From: Ensifer adhaerens
Lineage (GTDB): Bacteria > Pseudomonadota > Alphaproteobacteria > Rhizobiales > Rhizobiaceae
Assembly: GCF_002940685.1 (NCBI RefSeq)
Contig: NZ_PNFP01000013.1
Location: 124,001-188,000, forward strand
Direction: 5' to 3'
DNA length: 64,000 nucleotides
The notes beneath the pieces were generated by a model. It did no database searches, was not told where the DNA came from, and worked only from the letters and a program-made list of their open reading frames with translations. The position numbers and the translations under genes are program-made. Of this stretch, positions 60,788 to 64,000 are shown one piece after another. Positions within the stretch are counted from its first letter, which is position 1. Each line of letters starts with the position of its first letter.

Positions 60788-61537
60788 ATGAACGGATTGA
60801 AGGACAAGGTCATCCTGGTAACCGGCGGCGGCCGCGACATCGGCAAGGCCTGCGCCGAGAGGCTCGCCAGCGACGGCGCAAAGGTCGCCATCACCTATTT
60901 TGGCTCGGCGGCTGGCGCCGAAGAATGCGTGAAGGTGATAGCGGCTTCCGGCGGCAAGGCGATCGCCATCAGGGCCGACATGACCGTGGCCGCCGATGCG
61001 CAAGCGGCTGTCGACAGTGCAGTCGCCGAGTTCGGTCGGCTGGACGGGCTTGTGCATGTCGCCGGCGGGCTTTTGGCGCGCAAGACCTTGCAGGACATGG
61101 ACGAGGCGTTCTTCCGGCAGGTGATCGACGTCAATCTCACTTCACTCTTCAATGCATCCAAGGCGGCCGTGCCTGCGATGGCCGACGGTGGCGCGATCGT
61201 CACCTTTGCCTCGCAGGCCGGTCGCGATGGTGGTGGCCCGGGTGCGCTGGCCTATACTACCTCGAAGGGGGCGGTCATGACCTTCACGCGTGGCCTTGCA
61301 AAGGAACTCGGACCGAGGATCCGCGTCAATTCCGTTTGCCCCGGCATGATCTCCACGACCTTCCACGACACGTTCACCAAGCCGGAGGTGCGGGAGCGCG
61401 TCGCTGCCGCAACGCCGGTCAGGCGCGAAGGCCGATCGGAAGAGGTCGCCAACCTGGTAGCCTTCCTGGTCTCCGATGAGGCGTCGTTCATCACCGGCGC
61501 CTGCTACGATGTGAACGGCGGCACGCTGTTCTCCTGA
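60788..61537 (+). CDS. Short-chain dehydrogenase/reductase
   Basis: A 249-residue classical SDR. The cofactor loop is [16 protein letters not shown] at residue 10, HVAGG stands in the NNAG position, Ser is in IVTFASQAG, Tyr and Lys in [13 protein letters not shown] near residue 155, then [19 protein letters not shown] precedes ATG 60788, 16 bp after the lyase stop. In a lyase operon an SDR often reduces the unsaturated uronate product (4-deoxy-5-hexulose uronate type); that role fits but is not shown. Confidence 0.92.
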   Translation: MNGLKDKVILVTGGGRDIGKACAERLASDGAKVAITYFGSAAGAEECVKVIAASGGKAIAIRADMTVAADAQAAVDSAVAEFGRLDGLVHVAGGLLARKTLQDMDEAFFRQVIDVNLTSLFNASKAAVPAMADGGAIVTFASQAGRDGGGPGALAYTTSKGAVMTFTRGLAKELGPRIRVNSVCPGMISTTFHDTFTKPEVRERVAAATPVRREGRSEEVANLVAFLVSDEASFITGACYDVNGGTLFS

Positions 61538-61538
61538 C

Positions 61539-62861
61539 ATGGTCATGACAGTGCGATTTCCGATCCATGGCAAGCGCGTCGCTCTCATCGGCACGTCGCT
61601 TGTCCAGCAAAATCACCACGCAGGCGACAGGCACATCCACTCCTGCGCCAGAGGCTGGGCGACATGGGCGGAGGTTCTCTCCGCCGGCCAGCTCGACATC
61701 ACCGTCTTTCACGATCCGCGCGTATTTCCCGGCTGGGAGCCGAGCGGCAGGGTTGGCGTCACCCGTGGTTTCGGCGGACTGAACGCGGGTGTCTCGGGCC
61801 AGAAGGCCCGGGACATCGCAGAGCGCCTCGAAGAGGTCTTGAAGCTCGATTTTGACCTGATCGTCGTCGATGCCGGCACGAACGACATGATGGTGGAGAC
61901 AAAGGAAGTCATCCAGTCGATCCGCGAGGCCATCGTTGATCGGCTGATTGAAGCCGGAAAGACGGTGATCCTGCTGCCGATCCTTGCGCGGGGCACACAA
62001 AAATGGGTCGCCGGCGGATCGGAACGGGCAAAAGCACACTGGATCAACCAGAAGAGCCTCGCCTTCGCAGCCACAAGACCGCACTGCCACGTCTTCGACT
62101 GGAATTCCATCTGGATGGATCCGCATTCGGTCGATGGGGTGCCTTACGATGGTTTTTCCGACGACGGCACCCATTTCTCGGTGCCAGGCGGCTATGCGGT
62201 CGGCAAGGCATTGGCAGCTTACCTACGTGGGTTCCTTGCTCCGTCCGCTCTTCGCACTTGGGCGCAGGACGATCGTTTCGATGCCGTCAACAACCCGCTC
62301 GGCAACATCGTGCCCGATCCGCTTCTTGCCGATTGCAGGCCGCTGGCCGCTGGTCCGGCCGCTTCTCCGGGTTTGGCGGCCGCAAGTCGGACCATCTCCC
62401 GGCCCGACCGAGCGTCGAACTGGCAGGAGATCCGTGTGGCCGGCGGAGAATGTTTCGTCGACATCCTTCCGGGCGCCTTCGTCAATCCGTTGCCGGCAGG
62501 CGCCTGGGTGCAGGCAAGTGTGGAGGTGGATGTCGAGGCACATGACGGCTGGAGGGACATTTCTCTCATTCTGGAAGACGGTGCGCCGGAGGGCCTGGTT
62601 TCACAGGCGCTGGCTCCGTTTGATCTCGGCGACGGAAACCTCGCGGCCTTTCCCAAGGAGGCATGGTCAGGCGTCCTGAAGACACCGCCGATCAAGCTGA
62701 AAACGGCCACGCAAAATCTCCGGTTTGGCCTCAGCCTACAGGCTGTTCCATCTAAGCAGCCGGCAAGCATGCGGTTTTCGACACCGGAGCTACGCCAGGT
62801 CATGCAACCGCTGCGCCAATCACCTTGCATGTTCGAGTTCTCACGAACTCTGACGGCCTGA
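61539..62861 (+). CDS. SGNH/GDSL-family hydrolase
   Basis: A 440-residue esterase-like protein. Block I is ALIGTSLVQQN near residue 15 (Ser nucleophile, GTS in place of GDS), the Gly of block II lies near GGLNAGVSGQ, block III is VVDAGTNDMMVE with the oxyanion Asn, and block V is FSDDGTHFSVPG with the catalytic Asp and His. About 200 further residues at the C-terminus look like a beta-rich module (WQEIRVAGGECFVDILPGAF). No signal peptide is seen. In this operon it could remove acetyl or other ester groups from the imported oligosaccharide. It starts one base after the SDR stop. Confidence 0.88.
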   Translation: MVMTVRFPIHGKRVALIGTSLVQQNHHAGDRHIHSCARGWATWAEVLSAGQLDITVFHDPRVFPGWEPSGRVGVTRGFGGLNAGVSGQKARDIAERLEEVLKLDFDLIVVDAGTNDMMVETKEVIQSIREAIVDRLIEAGKTVILLPILARGTQKWVAGGSERAKAHWINQKSLAFAATRPHCHVFDWNSIWMDPHSVDGVPYDGFSDDGTHFSVPGGYAVGKALAAYLRGFLAPSALRTWAQDDRFDAVNNPLGNIVPDPLLADCRPLAAGPAASPGLAAASRTISRPDRASNWQEIRVAGGECFVDILPGAFVNPLPAGAWVQASVEVDVEAHDGWRDISLILEDGAPEGLVSQALAPFDLGDGNLAAFPKEAWSGVLKTPPIKLKTATQNLRFGLSLQAVPSKQPASMRFSTPELRQVMQPLRQSPCMFEFSRTLTA

Positions 62862-62886
62862 AGCCCGCCCAAATAGCGTCAGCGAT

Positions 62887-63801
62887 CTACCGGACGATAT
62901 GTGCTGAAAACAGGCCCGCAGGGATGTCGGGGTTGTCGGCATCGGTCACAAGCAGAAGCTTCACGAGGTCGCCTTCCTGTCTCGCATGTATACCTTCTAT
63001 CTTGTGCGGGTACTCGAGTTGATCAAAGGCAAGGAGTTCCCCCCGTTTTCCAATGATGCCGATGCCAGCGCCGAGACACGGCCCGTCGAGGTAGGCATTC
63101 TCGGTATTCTCGGCGACAGCACTGAAAATCATCTCGCCACCGGGCAGTGATGCGGCGTCGGTGAAGCCGAACGGAGTTCCGCCAATGGCGCCCAAATCAA
63201 ACCGGTCGACCGCACTGGGCCCGAGTGGATCAACTCGATCGTTCTCAAGAGCGTCCAACACCGCAGACAACGGATAGGAAACGATGGCGTTGTCCTTGGG
63301 ACGCCTGTTGCCGCGCTGCAGCAACCGCAGCTCCTGGCCGACAATCGCCGCGCCCTCGATGTTGAGTTCGCCGAATTCCTTCGCAAGCGGATCAAGAATG
63401 AATGAAAGATCGACGCTCTTCGGAGGATCGACCACCGCGCCTTTCGCATCGAGACGGAGCAAGGCCCCTCGCTTGCGATTAGGCCGCGATCCTGAACCGA
63501 CTGCAAACAGGGCGCCAAATGAAAAAGCGGCGCACGGAGGGATAAAGGTCAGCGCTTCCAAATCAGGCTTGCGCTTCTTTCGATCGCTTTTGGTCTCCGG
63601 CAATTCGCCGTCGAACAAGCGGATCAAGTGACCCGGCCCTGAGCCGCGAGCCGGAAACACTCCCAGATGCAGTTCATCATCGGCGATCACATACAGCGCA
63701 GCATCAAGGCATACGAGCCCGCTTGCGGCGCTCAAGTGCGAGGTTCGGAAAGATGAGTTCGCAACGATGTCGAGGTCGCGCAACTTCTCAAGCTTCGTCA
63801 T
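62887..63801 (-). CDS. DUF6929-type protein (beta-propeller-like)
   Basis: A 304-residue protein without signal peptide. Repeated strand-turn elements (GLVCLDAALYVIADDELHLGVF, ALTFIPPCAAFSFGALFAVGSGS, LNIEGAAIVGQELRLLQRGN, IEGIHARQEGDLVKLLLVTDADNPDIPAGLF) suggest a beta-propeller or esterase-like phytase fold. I associate this pattern with DUF6929, whose function is unknown. It is convergent with the lyase operon with a 25-bp gap and shows no link to it. Confidence 0.7.
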   Translation of the reverse strand: MTKLEKLRDLDIVANSSFRTSHLSAASGLVCLDAALYVIADDELHLGVFPARGSGPGHLIRLFDGELPETKSDRKKRKPDLEALTFIPPCAAFSFGALFAVGSGSRPNRKRGALLRLDAKGAVVDPPKSVDLSFILDPLAKEFGELNIEGAAIVGQELRLLQRGNRRPKDNAIVSYPLSAVLDALENDRVDPLGPSAVDRFDLGAIGGTPFGFTDAASLPGGEMIFSAVAENTENAYLDGPCLGAGIGIIGKRGELLAFDQLEYPHKIEGIHARQEGDLVKLLLVTDADNPDIPAGLFSAHIVR

Positions 63802-64000
63802 GATCAGGTCGCTTCGTTGAGGTGAGTAGAGCTAATTTCCAGAGCGTGGGTAGCATAGAGGCCGGCAATACGCTGCCCTGTACGGGCGTCCGCCCAATCA
63901 ACTTACCTCTGCATCGACGCATTGTCCTCCTTCAGGCTGCCTGCTAATCGGTTCGTCGGGTTCGGCCCGAAAGTCGCGATCCAAGAGCGCTGCGCCCGCA
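63802..64000. other. Window edge, no gene seen
   Basis: About 200 bases upstream of the DUF6929-type gene with no supported coding frame. It probably contains that gene's promoter. Confidence 0.4.

Overview
The window looks like chromosome or megaplasmid DNA from a member of the Rhizobiaceae (Hyphomicrobiales, Alphaproteobacteria). This rests on the high GC content, family-restricted small genes (DUF982, DUF6894, an IalB-like protein), abundant sugar ABC importers and a second-copy type nuo locus of the kind known from rhizobial replicons. I see no rRNA, tRNA, IS element, phage gene or CRISPR array.

Layout. 1-464: start of a peptide/opine-type ABC binding protein (minus strand, cut by the window edge). 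465-1820: gene-poor, with one DUF982 gene. 1821-6963: a tightly overlapping five-gene operon (GNAT-like, E1/ThiF-like adenylyltransferase, nine-helix membrane protein, GNAT-like, Acg-type nitroreductase-fold protein) whose product is unknown to me; this is the best candidate for an undescribed system. 6985-11463 (minus): PspA-like protein, YiaA/B membrane protein and a giant MFS-PlsC-AMP ligase fusion, a phospholipid/membrane-maintenance module. It faces a divergent TetR gene, and three identical-format palindromes sit between them. 12338-20668 (minus): a 2553-residue repeat-built autotransporter followed by an IalB-like gene. 21043-22701: a CadC-like winged-helix/TM/TPR regulator divergent from the autotransporter.

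22880-39610: a complete but rearranged complex I locus. nuoH, nuoI and a CBS-domain gene lie on the plus strand and meet nuoG head-on; nuoJ, nuoK, an extra antiporter-like subunit, an 84-residue two-helix protein, a NuoL-like subunit, nuoM, nuoN and nuoABCDEFG run on the minus strand. The locus encodes four antiporter-like subunits instead of three, and the NuoL-like protein has a lateral-helix region about 25 residues longer than I recall for ordinary NuoL, as expected for a complex I with a fourth pumping module.

39987-41096: flavin monooxygenase. 41578-41835: DUF6894 gene. 42199-50474: a glycoside/amino-sugar utilisation operon (GH4 glycosidase, PfkB kinase, binding protein, NagB-family protein, ABC ATPase, two permeases) with a divergent HutC-type GntR regulator and a 16-bp palindrome resembling DasR/NagR operators. 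50671-52617: a small secreted protein and an atypical Rossmann protein. 53024-62861: an FCD-type GntR regulator followed by an oligosaccharide operon (UgpC-type ATPase, LplB/LplC-type permeases, large binding protein, heparinase II/III-family lyase, SDR dehydrogenase, SGNH hydrolase). 62887-63801: DUF6929-like protein.

All calls come from reading translations and motifs by eye. Family names are from memory and were not checked by search.
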